A stretch of DNA of 64,000 nt, taken from positions 110,750 through 174,749 of the forward strand of contig DATGLV010000043.1 of NCBI GenBank assembly GCA_035293945.1. Reading direction: 5' to 3'. The notes beneath the pieces were generated by a model that worked only from the letters and a program-made list of their open reading frames with translations, had not been told where the DNA came from and made no database searches. This DNA comes from VAZQ01 sp035293945 (GTDB taxonomy: Bacteria; Pseudomonadota; Alphaproteobacteria; Rhizobiales; Xanthobacteraceae). How positions within the stretch are numbered: position 1 is the first letter of the stretch; every line of letters starts with the position of its first letter. Position numbers and translations under genes: made by a program. This document shows, in pieces, positions 15,830 through 24,935 of this stretch.

Positions 15830-17281
15830 TTACTTCGCGTTGCTTGGCCGCATTGCCGGCGAAAGGCGGCCGCGCACGGTCTTGAAGCTGCCGGCGAGCC
15901 GGCTGCGCATCTCGGCGATGTCCATGATCCAACACAGGCCGCCATAGCTGGCCATGCCGGTCGGCACCAGCAGCATCAGCGCGTTCGCATCGGACATAGG
16001 CAATATGGCTTCCATGCCCTTGACGGCGACCGCCATTGCGGCTGCGGCGAGCAGGATGCGCGCGAGACGGCCAAGGGGCAGCGGCACCGGAAAGGCCCAC
16101 CGGGTGAGCGCGAGCGCGCCGAGGAAGCCAAACATTTCCGCCGCGAGTCGGCCCCAGGCGGCGCCGACCATCCCGTAATGCTCGATCAGCACGTAGCTCA
16201 CCGCTGCGTTGAAGGCGAGCACCGATCCGGTGTTGAGGAGGTAGAACGAGTTCCGCTCCGACAACAGAAAGCTGATGTGTAGATATTGACAGCAGATGAT
16301 TTGAAAAACGACCGCGATGCAGACGATCGGCATCACGTTTGCGCCGACGCCCCGGAATTCTGGGCCGAGCATCACGTTGGCGATGTGCGAAGACACCAGC
16401 GCAAAGCCGATGCAGGCCGGCAACGTGATCGCCATGAGGAACTCGAAACACTCCGCAAGGTGAACGGTGGCCGCCGCGCGCCCGTGGTTGGCCAGGATCT
16501 TCACCGCCATCGGCACGAACGCCGCGGATGCGCTCACGGCCGGAATGATCAGCGCTTGCCGCACCAGATCGACTCCCGGCGAGTATTGCCCGGCACCGGT
16601 TGCGCCGACGAGGTGCGCAATAATGAAACGGTCGATCACGCTCGATAAGGCAAGCAGGGTCAGCGAAAAGGTGAGCGGCATGCCGGCTTTCGCGTAGCGC
16701 AGGAGCCGTGCGGCGTCGAACGTGATGCGGGTGCCGCTCCAGATCGGGCGGATGAAGGCGAGCGCAGCCAACAGATAGGCCAGCATCGAGGATGCGAGCA
16801 GCAGCAATCCGGTCGGACCTCCCAGCGCAAAAGCGGCACCGAGCGCCGGTACCAGCAGCGCCCGCGCGACCGTCGCCTTCATGACCGTGAAGGCCGCAAG
16901 CTTGGACCGCAGGAGCTCCTGGCTGGTCTCGAACAGGCCGATCGCCAATGCCAGCGCGACCGCGGCCCAGGCCGGGCCACTCGCCAGCCCGACCGCTCGG
17001 GCTGCCGGGTAAGCGAGCGGAGCAAGGAGCGCCGATGCGAGCAGCCCAGGCACAATCACGCCGCGCACGTCGGTTCCATCGCCGCGCGCCTGTTCGCGCA
17101 TGATCGGCAGGCGCAGCCAGCTGCACAGAAATGTGCTCAGGATGACGGCAAATCCGGCGCCCAGCACATAGGTGCCGAACTCGGCCGGTGCGAACAATCG
17201 CGTGAAAACGATGACGTTGAAGAGCCCCAGCGCCGCCGAAAACACGTTGGCGGCAAAATTGATCGCGATCTGCTCCACCAT
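15830..17281 (-). CDS. Polysaccharide flippase, Wzx/MVF-type
   Basis: A 483-residue integral membrane protein with about 12-14 hydrophobic segments, beginning MVEQIAINFAANVFSAALGLF, typical of oligosaccharide flippases (Polysacc_synt family). It should move lipid-linked repeat units across the inner membrane. It starts 9 bases after the DUF6492 gene and is the last gene of the minus-strand polysaccharide operon that runs from 24827. Confidence 0.85.
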   Translation of the reverse strand: MVEQIAINFAANVFSAALGLFNVIVFTRLFAPAEFGTYVLGAGFAVILSTFLCSWLRLPIMREQARGDGTDVRGVIVPGLLASALLAPLAYPAARAVGLASGPAWAAVALALAIGLFETSQELLRSKLAAFTVMKATVARALLVPALGAAFALGGPTGLLLLASSMLAYLLAALAFIRPIWSGTRITFDAARLLRYAKAGMPLTFSLTLLALSSVIDRFIIAHLVGATGAGQYSPGVDLVRQALIIPAVSASAAFVPMAVKILANHGRAAATVHLAECFEFLMAITLPACIGFALVSSHIANVMLGPEFRGVGANVMPIVCIAVVFQIICCQYLHISFLLSERNSFYLLNTGSVLAFNAAVSYVLIEHYGMVGAAWGRLAAEMFGFLGALALTRWAFPVPLPLGRLARILLAAAAMAVAVKGMEAILPMSDANALMLLVPTGMASYGGLCWIMDIAEMRSRLAGSFKTVRGRLSPAMRPSNAK

Positions 17282-17290
17282 GGCGGGCGC

Positions 17291-18181
17291 TCAGGCGACT
17301 TGCCGCTCCAAGTCCGCGAGCCGGGAGAGGACGGCGCGCAGCCGCTCGACCGGCGTGTCAGAGAACGATGCCGCGGAGAATGCCACATAGCGGCTTGCGG
17401 CTCCGCGCAGCATCCGTTCGATCTTGCTCTCGTCGAGCGCGGCGCTGTCCCAATAGCTCAGGCACAGCTCTTTCGCGGTCGGGCGATGCTCGCAAGCAAA
17501 GCGCGGCGTGCTGGCGACGAAATGTCCATACAACAGGTATTCGGAAATATCCCGCCGGCGGGCCAGTGCCTCGACCCAGTCGCAGCCGGTTACGTGCTCG
17601 ATCCGTTCGATCATCGCTCGCACCGCGTGCTGATCCCAGGCGATGATATGGCCGATGAAGTCGTCGGCCGGGAACGCCGGCTCATTCAGCCCGAGAAGAC
17701 CGTGGGTCGAGCGGATCCACGGCGCATGCAAAGGCGCGTCAGACGCGATCGCACGCGGGCGCTGCAGCAGCGGCAGCGCATTGGGCTCGGCGAATTGCGA
17801 CATGTCGAATGGGCGAAAGAACACGACATCGGAATCGAGCAGGCAGAAGCGGGCCTCCGACAGCAGGTTCACCGCGTTGATCTTGACGAATTGCTGAACG
17901 TGCCAGCCGCTGACCGGCAGGGCACGGAGCGACCACCAGTAGCGCCGGTGCTTGCGGCGCATGTAGCGGGGCAGGGGCTTGAGCCATGAGGGCAGCAGGA
18001 GCGACAGCGGCAGCACCTCGCGCCGTGCGGTGTTGAGCTTGGTGAAGAGCGGCAGCTCCTCGTCGAGGACGATGAGGTAATGCCTGCTGAAGGAGGTCAC
18101 GTGGCGGTCCACGCTCTCGCATAGAAGCTCGCAGCGCTCGAGATCGCGCTCATAGGTCGGCGTCACAAGTCCCAGATTCAT
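17291..18181 (-). CDS. DUF6492 family protein, glycosyltransferase-like
   Basis: A 296-residue protein with the DUF6492 pattern: LGLVTPTYERDLERCELLCE at the start, RFCLLDSDVVFFRPF (a DxD-like metal site) in the middle and EYLLYGHFV later. The fold resembles GT-A transferases. The start MNLGLVTP overlaps the upstream deacetylase stop by 4 bases (18178-18181). By context it contributes to exopolysaccharide assembly, and its activity is unproven. Confidence 0.7.
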   Translation of the reverse strand: MNLGLVTPTYERDLERCELLCESVDRHVTSFSRHYLIVLDEELPLFTKLNTARREVLPLSLLLPSWLKPLPRYMRRKHRRYWWSLRALPVSGWHVQQFVKINAVNLLSEARFCLLDSDVVFFRPFDMSQFAEPNALPLLQRPRAIASDAPLHAPWIRSTHGLLGLNEPAFPADDFIGHIIAWDQHAVRAMIERIEHVTGCDWVEALARRRDISEYLLYGHFVASTPRFACEHRPTAKELCLSYWDSAALDESKIERMLRGAASRYVAFSAASFSDTPVERLRAVLSRLADLERQVA

Positions 18182-19101
18182 GTTGCCCTGCTCGCTGATC
18201 TCGTCGGCCCGCTGGTCGCCAGCGCTCCCGCGATCGTGGTCAGCCGGCATCCGGCGTCGCGCGCCGCCTTCACCGCAAAAGCGAGGAGGTCGGGGGTCAC
18301 GCCGAAGCGGCTCGGCGGCGAGCCCACATCATGGCTGGCGAAGATGAGCCAGCCGCGGTGCGCGACCGTCCGGGCGATGAAATCGAGAATGTCCTGCCGG
18401 TCGATGCTCGCATTCTCGAGCAGGCATGTCTTGAGTGCGCCGAGATCGACCACGCCTTCGTTCACGCCGCGCCGGAGCGAGCGGCAGGAATCGAATCTGG
18501 CCTGCAGATGGCGCTTGCTGCTGAGCGAGAAATCGCCGTACGGATAAGCGAAATTGCGCACCGTGATGGCGCCGTCGGTGCCCTGCAGGAAGCTCCGATT
18601 GCGCTCGAGATCTGCGGTCAGCTCCGCCTGTCCGATGCTCGAGACGGCGGAATGCGAGTAGGTGTGGCAACCGATCTCGTGGCCGTGCACCGCGAGCGCG
18701 ACGATCTCGTCGCGCCCCGCCAGCCGCCCAGCCGGGCTTGTGGCGCCGCAGCCGCCGCCGGCGACATAAAACGTGCCGCGCGCGTCATGTTGTTCGAGGA
18801 CTGCTGCACCGAGGCTGCAGGCCGAGGTCGGCACGTCGTCGAAGGTGAAGCTGACGATCGGCGCGTCATTATTGAGAGCGAGCGGGCGCGTGCACGCATG
18901 CCTGGCGACAAAACGCGATATTCGGCCGGCGAGCTTGCGTGCGAATGGCGCCGTGTGCGGCAGCGCGAACGATGCTGCCGGCTCGCGCGCTCGCGCGAAG
19001 CCGCGGTCCGCGATTGCCTGCCCGTGGGATAGCTGAGGCGCCTGCGGTGGTCGCGTCGGGGCAGGTTCGAGCATGACTCGGCTCAATGTGGCTCGCCGCA
19101 T
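18178..19101 (-). CDS. Polysaccharide deacetylase family protein
   Basis: A 307-residue protein with a NodB-type deacetylase domain. Motif 1 is FTFDDVPTSA with the catalytic Asp and metal-binding Asp. Motif 2 is GHEIGCHTYSHS (HxxxH metal ligands). A later block is FAYPYGDFS, and the C-terminal WLIFASHDVG carries the general-acid region. The start MRRATLSRVMLEPAP is favoured by the GGAGG ribosome site at 19108-19113. It probably removes acetyl groups from the exopolysaccharide. The product has no clear signal peptide, so its site of action is unsure. Confidence 0.82.
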   Translation of the reverse strand: MRRATLSRVMLEPAPTRPPQAPQLSHGQAIADRGFARAREPAASFALPHTAPFARKLAGRISRFVARHACTRPLALNNDAPIVSFTFDDVPTSACSLGAAVLEQHDARGTFYVAGGGCGATSPAGRLAGRDEIVALAVHGHEIGCHTYSHSAVSSIGQAELTADLERNRSFLQGTDGAITVRNFAYPYGDFSLSSKRHLQARFDSCRSLRRGVNEGVVDLGALKTCLLENASIDRQDILDFIARTVAHRGWLIFASHDVGSPPSRFGVTPDLLAFAVKAARDAGCRLTTIAGALATSGPTRSASRAT

Positions 19102-19115
19102 CGGCGCGCCTCCGT

Positions 19116-20312
19116 TCAAGCGATCCGGGCCGGTCGATGGCGCGCTGTCGCCGCCGCCGAACCGGTGAGACCGCCTGCGCAAAGGCCGTAGAGCTGCTCG
19201 ACCGCCGTCAAATGGCGGACCCGCCGAAGCTGACCGAACATGGCGCCGACCGGAGTCATGGCTTGCTCGCAGGTCAGTAATGGCAAGCGGTGCGTTGCCC
19301 ATTTCGATTTGTAGTCGGCGTCGCCTTCGCCGAGATCGAAGATCGCGTACTGCTCTTCCGCGCAGTGCTCGACCAGGTGGTCAAGCAGAAGCAGGCCGAC
19401 GGCAAATGGCCGATATCGCGTGTCGAAGGCCGGCAGGACGTAGTAGAAGCGTCCGCGCCCCCTGAAGCCGAGATGCGCCGACACGATTTCGTCCCCGCAG
19501 AAGAGCGCCGAGAGGTCGCTGATGCGGTCGACGAGCTCTGGTGAAGCCATCCGGGCGTAGAATTCGTGAATGCCGGGGCTGGCGAAGAAGTCGCGGCCCG
19601 ATGTGCGCAAATATTGCTCGCGCTTGAGCGCAGTCAGCCGATCGATCACCGCGGGCCGGCGCGCTGCCGTAGATCCGTTGATGAACCGGACCGGGCCGAG
19701 CTCAGTCAGCCGCTGTCGCTGACGCTCGAGCTTCTTGCGCATTCGGATGGCGGAGGCGGTCGCCGGCATGGTCCGGTCGGATAACGCAACGGCGTGGCCG
19801 CTCGATCGATAGGTATGGCAATCGAGATAGGTCAGTGGATTGCGCTGCCCGCAAACCTCGATGGCGATCTTTTGCAGGTCGATGAAATCGAAGGCTGGCA
19901 GCAGCGCGCATATCTCGCTCCAGACGGCGGTGAACTCCTCGCGCCCGAGCGCGGTCGCGGCGGATAGGATCGGGGCGTTGAAATCGACGACGCCGCCATC
20001 CATGAAACGCAGGATGCGGCTATTCAAGCGGGTCTCGATCGCGAGCGGCAGATAGAGGATCGGGCGGTTGTAAGCGTCCTTGATGATCACGAGGAAGCAG
20101 CGCGCACGCCGTCCCTTGCCGACCGTTTCCATCCAGATTTCGAGAAACTCCCGGGACTGATAGACATACATCAGCAGTTCCGGGCCGGCGTCGAGCGACG
20201 GCCATGCGACCGCATCGAGATCGGCGCCGTCGAACAGCTCGACTTTGAACCTCCGCCGCGAGGCCTGCGCAAGATCGCGCATGGAATGCCAGCATCCACT
20301 CTTGGGGAACAT
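19116..20312 (-). CDS. CelD/BcsL-type GNAT acyltransferase
   Basis: A 398-residue protein with the acetyltransferase_6 (CelD/BcsL) fold common in exopolysaccharide loci. The best blocks are VIIKDAYNRPILYLPLAIE and GRGRFYYVLPAFDTRYRPFA, then FDLGEGDADYKSKWA, which is nearly diagnostic. It likely adds an acyl group to the polymer or its precursor. It sits 9 bases after the chain-length gene and 14 before the deacetylase, so acylation and deacylation genes are adjacent. Confidence 0.8.
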   Translation of the reverse strand: MFPKSGCWHSMRDLAQASRRRFKVELFDGADLDAVAWPSLDAGPELLMYVYQSREFLEIWMETVGKGRRARCFLVIIKDAYNRPILYLPLAIETRLNSRILRFMDGGVVDFNAPILSAATALGREEFTAVWSEICALLPAFDFIDLQKIAIEVCGQRNPLTYLDCHTYRSSGHAVALSDRTMPATASAIRMRKKLERQRQRLTELGPVRFINGSTAARRPAVIDRLTALKREQYLRTSGRDFFASPGIHEFYARMASPELVDRISDLSALFCGDEIVSAHLGFRGRGRFYYVLPAFDTRYRPFAVGLLLLDHLVEHCAEEQYAIFDLGEGDADYKSKWATHRLPLLTCEQAMTPVGAMFGQLRRVRHLTAVEQLYGLCAGGLTGSAAATARHRPARIA

Positions 20313-20321
20313 GCTGATCCC

Positions 20322-21809
20322 TCAGGCAGCCCGTGCCATCGACGGGGTTGCCGGCTCGAGTGGCCGCGCGACGCGTTCGATCTGCTCGGCCGCATAGGCG
20401 AAGCCGATCCCGCCGAGGAGCCCGCAGACAAGCGCCGCGATGAGCAGCACGAGCCGGCGCGGCGGCCAGCTGCGGTCCAACGGCGGCTCTGCGTCGGATA
20501 GGACCCGCACGTTCACCGTATCGACACGCTCCTGCTCGCTGGTCTCGCGCGCGCGCACCAGGAATGCTTCGTAGACTGCGCGACTCGCGTCGACCTCGCG
20601 CTCCAGCTCACGCAGCTTGACAAAGGCAAGGCCGGTCGAGATCGCCCGCTGCTTTAGGGCCTCGAGATTGCCGGAAAGCTGCTCTTGGTTTGCGCGGGCG
20701 CGCTCGTATTCGGTGCGGGTCGCGTCGACCACGCGCGCGACCTCCTCGCCGACCACGCGCTGGGCGTTGCGCACCTGGGCGCGTGCTTCGGCGACATAAG
20801 GGTGTTGGGGCCCCAGCTCGGCCGAAAGGTTGGCCTGACGCTGTACTGCGGCGGCATATTGCTGGCGCAACAGGCCGATTGTGGTCGATTGCACCGCCTC
20901 CAGGGTGCCGCCGGGATCGGCGCCGCGTTCCTGCAGCTTGCGGACCTCATCGTATTTCGCCTTGGCCTCGGCGGTGCGCGCCTGCGCGGCGGTCAACTGA
21001 TTGTTCAATTCCGTCAGCTGCTGCTCGTCGACGAGGCGACCGCTCGCACCGACAATGCCCTGCTCGGACTTGTAATGCTCGACCGCCTCCTCGGAGCGGC
21101 GCACCCGCTCGCGGAGCTCCGCCAGCCGCGAGGTGAGGGATTCGGCGACGCGCCGGGCCGCTTCGGTATGGGCGGCCGATTGCTCGGCGAAATAGGCCGC
21201 CACGATGGCGTTCGCGAGCCGGGCCGACTTCTCCGGATCGGCAGTCTCCACCGCCAGGTCGACCACGTAGGTACGCTCGGTCCGCTTAGCGGTCACGTCA
21301 CGCTGCAATCCTCGCACCGCGGCCGCCTCCGGGTCGGTTGCCGGCTTTGCACTCGCGCGGAATCCCAAGGAGAGTTTGAGCAGCGAGATGAGCGCTTCTA
21401 GCCGCGAGCTTCCGCCGCTGTTGAATTCGCGATCGTTGGCAAGCTTTTCGGTCTCGACCACGCGGCGCAGCACCCTGTCGGAGGTCAGGACCCGGGTCTC
21501 GCTCTCGACCTCGATGACATTGGCATCCGCGGACTGCGCGGTCGGTACGACGGATTTGTCGACGCCCTGAAGGTCGACGGGTCCGATCAGGATTTGGCTG
21601 ACGGCGCGATAGCGCGGCGTCAACGTGAGCTCGGCGGCGACATCTATCAGCAGTGCCGCGGCCACCGCCAAGATGATCCAGTGCCAGCGGCGCCGGATGA
21701 AGGTCAAATCCAGGTCGAGTCCCGGTATCGCGGCGATTTTCGTGCGCGCGGATTGTTGCGCCGTATCAGCCGGCGCGACGGCCGGATATTCTCTCGGAGC
21801 CTGAAACAT
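20322..21809 (-). CDS. Polysaccharide co-polymerase, GumC/Wzz family
   Basis: A 495-residue inner-membrane protein. The first membrane segment is at about 43-65 (WHWIILAVAAALLIDVAAEL), followed by the Wzz periplasmic domain, a long coiled coil at about 190-400 (SAAHTEAARRVAESLTSRLA), and a second membrane segment at about 455-475. A P-W-rich stretch before it (RSWPPRRLVLL) matches the family. There is no Walker A, so the tyrosine kinase part found in some homologues is absent. It sets chain length with the Wzy polymerase. Confidence 0.87.
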   Translation of the reverse strand: MFQAPREYPAVAPADTAQQSARTKIAAIPGLDLDLTFIRRRWHWIILAVAAALLIDVAAELTLTPRYRAVSQILIGPVDLQGVDKSVVPTAQSADANVIEVESETRVLTSDRVLRRVVETEKLANDREFNSGGSSRLEALISLLKLSLGFRASAKPATDPEAAAVRGLQRDVTAKRTERTYVVDLAVETADPEKSARLANAIVAAYFAEQSAAHTEAARRVAESLTSRLAELRERVRRSEEAVEHYKSEQGIVGASGRLVDEQQLTELNNQLTAAQARTAEAKAKYDEVRKLQERGADPGGTLEAVQSTTIGLLRQQYAAAVQRQANLSAELGPQHPYVAEARAQVRNAQRVVGEEVARVVDATRTEYERARANQEQLSGNLEALKQRAISTGLAFVKLRELEREVDASRAVYEAFLVRARETSEQERVDTVNVRVLSDAEPPLDRSWPPRRLVLLIAALVCGLLGGIGFAYAAEQIERVARPLEPATPSMARAA

Positions 21810-21972
21810 TCGGCCTCTATTCTCCGTAGCGTTCAGTGTCGAGCAGGATCCGCCGCTCTCCTGCCTCTCGAAACGGTGTTTGAGAGGGATATATCTGCCG
21901 GCGCGCGAGCGTGGTGAACATTTGCCCGAATTGATGAATTGTTAGCGTTAATCGGCGTCGCGCATCGCGCGA

Positions 21973-22947
21973 TCAACGATACTCGTTGATGGCGAAGTCA
22001 AACTCGCCGGCGATGCGGCCGGCGCCCCGCGCTATCCGGCTCAAATGCCTGACGATCGCGCTGCGGCCGAAAAGTGCCGCGAACGGCAGAGCCAAAATCC
22101 CGATGCCCACAAGTGCCGGGCCGCGCAACCAGCGCAGAATCAGCTTGCCGAGCGGCGCAGGTGCCAGGCGATCGATGCGCACGCGTTCGCTGCCTTTGCG
22201 GAAATTGCGGCGCAATAGCCATGCCAGCGTCGTGCGAGCCCGCGGTGTTGTCTCGAACACGATTGCAGTGTCCGCCCAGGCGAATGTGCGGCGGTCAGTG
22301 TGGCAGCGCGCGAAGAACTCGAGATCGCTTCCGCCGGTGAACGCAAAAGCGTGCGAGAACGGCTCGTCCAGATAATCTTCGATCACGCTGCGCTTGGCGA
22401 GCATGCTGCCGGCCCCGTAGATCATATTGACCCGTCCAGTGGCAAAACGCTTGGGCGCGTAGAGGCCGCTCTTGGCGAGCCAATGCGACGGATCCTCAAA
22501 GGCCGGGAGCACGGGTCCGCCGACGATATCGGCATCAAGGTGCCTTGCGATCGCGACCATCCGGGAGAGCCAGGCACGGTCAGGGTATTCGTCGTCGTCG
22601 AGCACCGCGATGTAGTCCGGGCGGGGCATTGCGCGGGCCGCGGCGCAGAAGCCGGTATTGTAGGCATGGGTTTGCCCGCGACGCGGCTCGATGATGCATC
22701 GAAGCGGCAACCCGAAACCGGGCGCCATCGCGGTGACGATTGCGGCGCCCGCGCGTGCCTCCGCGTCGTTGTCGATGACGATGACCGAGAGCTTGCCGTG
22801 ATAGGCGAGCGCACCCACGTGGGTCAGCAGCTTGCGCAGCCCGTCGGGGCGGCGGAAAGTCGGGACGATCAGGACGACCGAAGGCCAGTCCGATGCAGCG
22901 GCCGGGCGGTGTGGCCGGTCGGAATACGTGTAGATCGTCTCCGCCAT
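21973..22947 (-). CDS. Glycosyltransferase family 2
   Basis: A 324-residue GT-A enzyme. The nucleotide-sugar site opens with VVLIVPTFRRPDGLRKLL, the DxD-like motif is AVLDDDEYPDRAWL, and the acceptor region is FTGGSDLEFFARCH. The C-terminal 60 residues are hydrophobic (LVGIGILALPFAALFG), suggesting membrane association. Start and stop are coupled: its ATG shares one base with the TGA of the WecG-like gene (TGATG at 22945-22949). It adds a sugar to the lipid-linked repeat unit. Confidence 0.85.
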   Translation of the reverse strand: MAETIYTYSDRPHRPAAASDWPSVVLIVPTFRRPDGLRKLLTHVGALAYHGKLSVIVIDNDAEARAGAAIVTAMAPGFGLPLRCIIEPRRGQTHAYNTGFCAAARAMPRPDYIAVLDDDEYPDRAWLSRMVAIARHLDADIVGGPVLPAFEDPSHWLAKSGLYAPKRFATGRVNMIYGAGSMLAKRSVIEDYLDEPFSHAFAFTGGSDLEFFARCHTDRRTFAWADTAIVFETTPRARTTLAWLLRRNFRKGSERVRIDRLAPAPLGKLILRWLRGPALVGIGILALPFAALFGRSAIVRHLSRIARGAGRIAGEFDFAINEYR

Positions 22948-23792
22948 CAGGAGGCGTCGATCTTGACGTCGCGCAAGCCGAACGCATTTGGCTGGCGGGT
23001 GCGCGTCAATAGAAGGAACAGCGCGTGCGGGTTGGTCCGCAAATAACGGCCGCCCAGGCGCTGCGGCTCCACGAGCACGCGAAACGCCCATTCGAGCCCC
23101 AATGCCTGCATCCAATCTGGGGCGCGCCGGTTCCTGCCGGAAATAAAGTCGAACAACCCGCCCGCTGTCTTGATGATGCCGACGTTGCGCAGGCGCTTGC
23201 TGTTGCGTAATGCAAAGACCTGTTCGCGCGGGGCACCCATGCCGACCCAGAGGATGTCGGGGCGTGCGGCGTCAATTGCGGCGACGACCTCCGCCTCCTC
23301 GTCATTGCTGAAGTAACCGCCGCGGTAGCCGACGATGCGAAGCCGCGGATAGAGCGCGCGGGCGCGGCGGACGGATTGCTCGATCACCGCATCGGTCGCG
23401 CCCAACAGATAGAAGCTGGTGCCCTGCGTTTCGGCGCGTCGCGCCACGTCGTGAAACAGATCCGTCGTTGCGACCCGTTCGGGCAGCGGCCTGCGGCAGA
23501 ACCAGCGCGAGGCGAAGACGAGCGGCATCCCGTCGGCATGAATGATGTCGGCCTGCTCGAACAAGCTCCGCACCTCGGGGTTCTTGGCGCATAGCGACAG
23601 GACCTGCCCGTTGGCGGAAGTGAAGACCAGAGCCGGTCCACCTGATTTCCGGCGCGCCGCGGCGAGGGAGATCATCAGCTGTGCGGATTGTGCACGGTCG
23701 ACGACCGCGATCGGCAGGCCGCCGATCATCTCGACTGGAATCTCAAGGCGATCGGGAATTCTTGTTACGAAGGAGTCGCTGGCGTTCCACAC
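22947..23792 (-). CDS. WecG/TagA/CpsF family glycosyltransferase (GT26)
   Basis: A 281-residue GT26 enzyme. Characteristic blocks are FTSANGQVLSLCAKNPEVR, DIIHADGMPLVFASRW (with the conserved ADG), and ILWVGMGAPREQVFA, followed by GGLFDFISGRNRRAPDWMQ. Family members transfer N-acetyl-mannosaminuronic acid or a related sugar to a lipid-linked precursor. It is translationally coupled to the next GT2. The start codon context is weak. Confidence 0.87.
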   Translation of the reverse strand: MWNASDSFVTRIPDRLEIPVEMIGGLPIAVVDRAQSAQLMISLAAARRKSGGPALVFTSANGQVLSLCAKNPEVRSLFEQADIIHADGMPLVFASRWFCRRPLPERVATTDLFHDVARRAETQGTSFYLLGATDAVIEQSVRRARALYPRLRIVGYRGGYFSNDEEAEVVAAIDAARPDILWVGMGAPREQVFALRNSKRLRNVGIIKTAGGLFDFISGRNRRAPDWMQALGLEWAFRVLVEPQRLGGRYLRTNPHALFLLLTRTRQPNAFGLRDVKIDAS

Positions 23793-23948
23793 CGACCGGC
23801 TCGCGGTTGCTCGAAGGACCTCGGCGACAATTAGCGAGCGGTATTTGCTTAGGCCATCTTCATCGATTGTTAAGCTTAAGGCGGCCGCGCGAAACAGCGC
23901 ACGTGTTGCAAGGAAACCTGCGTCGAGGCTCTATCTACGCTGCCACGT

Positions 23949-24827
23949 TCACAGCCCGAACAGGACCGCCTCGGTAAAGGCCAAATCTCCCAAGTTCGGT
24001 CGGTCGGGTCCTCTGAAATATTTGGGTGCCTTGTCGGCGAAATATCTGCCGGCGAGTCCTGGGATCGCCCCGTCGGCATCGATGATCACGAAGGCGCGGC
24101 CGCGGGCGAGCAGATAGCGGCCGAGCGGCGCGGCGAGACGGACAAAGTCGCGCACATGCCGGCAATAGACAAGCTGCACGCAGGGGAGGAAGCCCTGGAT
24201 GCGGCGCGGCAAGAATACGAACGGATGCGCCTCGCTGCCGGTGACGCACCAAACGGAGATGCAGCCATGCGCCTTGTGGTCCGCAAGCAGATCGCGCTCA
24301 TCGCTACGAACGTGTTGAGCCGGCACGCCGTCGATCTCCATCACTGTGGCGCCGCCAGGCGGGTTGCGTAAGCTCAATGCGGGAGCCGCGACGAATTGCC
24401 CATGGCTGTAGCAGGTGAAGCCTTGTGCGGCGATGATCGGTCGCGTGTGCAAAGCCGGCGAGATATTCACGTAGGTGACGTCCTTGAATCGGAGCGCATG
24501 GGCGATCAGTAGCCAGGCATGGCTTCTGAAAGCCGGCTCCACATACCAGCTCGAAAGATTGCAGCGGATCTGCGCGGTGCCGTCGGCGGGGATCGATGCG
24601 AAGAGCAGCAGGATGACGCCGACGACCTCATCTCCATTTTCCATGAGAAAGCCGTATTGCGGCATCCCGGCCGGTGTCCGGTGAGCGGCTAGCTTGTCGA
24701 GTGCGCGTCGCCAATAGTCTCGGTTCCGCAGCGGAAAGCCGCGCGCAAGCAGAGCGACGACGCGGTCGATATCGGCGGCGCCGATCGGGCGGGAGCGCAA
24801 GCGCGGTTTCGTTATCGGGGCCAGCAC
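23949..24827 (-). CDS. GNAT-like acyltransferase of the exopolysaccharide locus
   Basis: A 292-residue protein. N-terminal IGAADIDRVVALLARGFPLR resembles the acetyl-CoA-binding side of GNAT folds, and GDEVVGVILLLFASI supports it. The second half (HVRDFVRLAAPLGRYLLARG) is typical of acyl-CoA acyltransferase-like proteins found beside Wzx/Wzy genes. The only good start is a GTG at 24827. The promoter for the minus-strand operon should lie in the 108 bases shared with the divergent polymerase gene. Confidence 0.6.
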   Translation of the reverse strand: MLAPITKPRLRSRPIGAADIDRVVALLARGFPLRNRDYWRRALDKLAAHRTPAGMPQYGFLMENGDEVVGVILLLFASIPADGTAQIRCNLSSWYVEPAFRSHAWLLIAHALRFKDVTYVNISPALHTRPIIAAQGFTCYSHGQFVAAPALSLRNPPGGATVMEIDGVPAQHVRSDERDLLADHKAHGCISVWCVTGSEAHPFVFLPRRIQGFLPCVQLVYCRHVRDFVRLAAPLGRYLLARGRAFVIIDADGAIPGLAGRYFADKAPKYFRGPDRPNLGDLAFTEAVLFGL

Positions 24828-24935
24828 GGTTGCGTCGATGCCTCAGCGTGAAGCGCGGAATCGGCAGTTGACCATAATTGCCGGGCGAGCTTGACCCTGT
24901 TTGTCCGCCGCCTGTATGCGACGAGAACGGAAAGA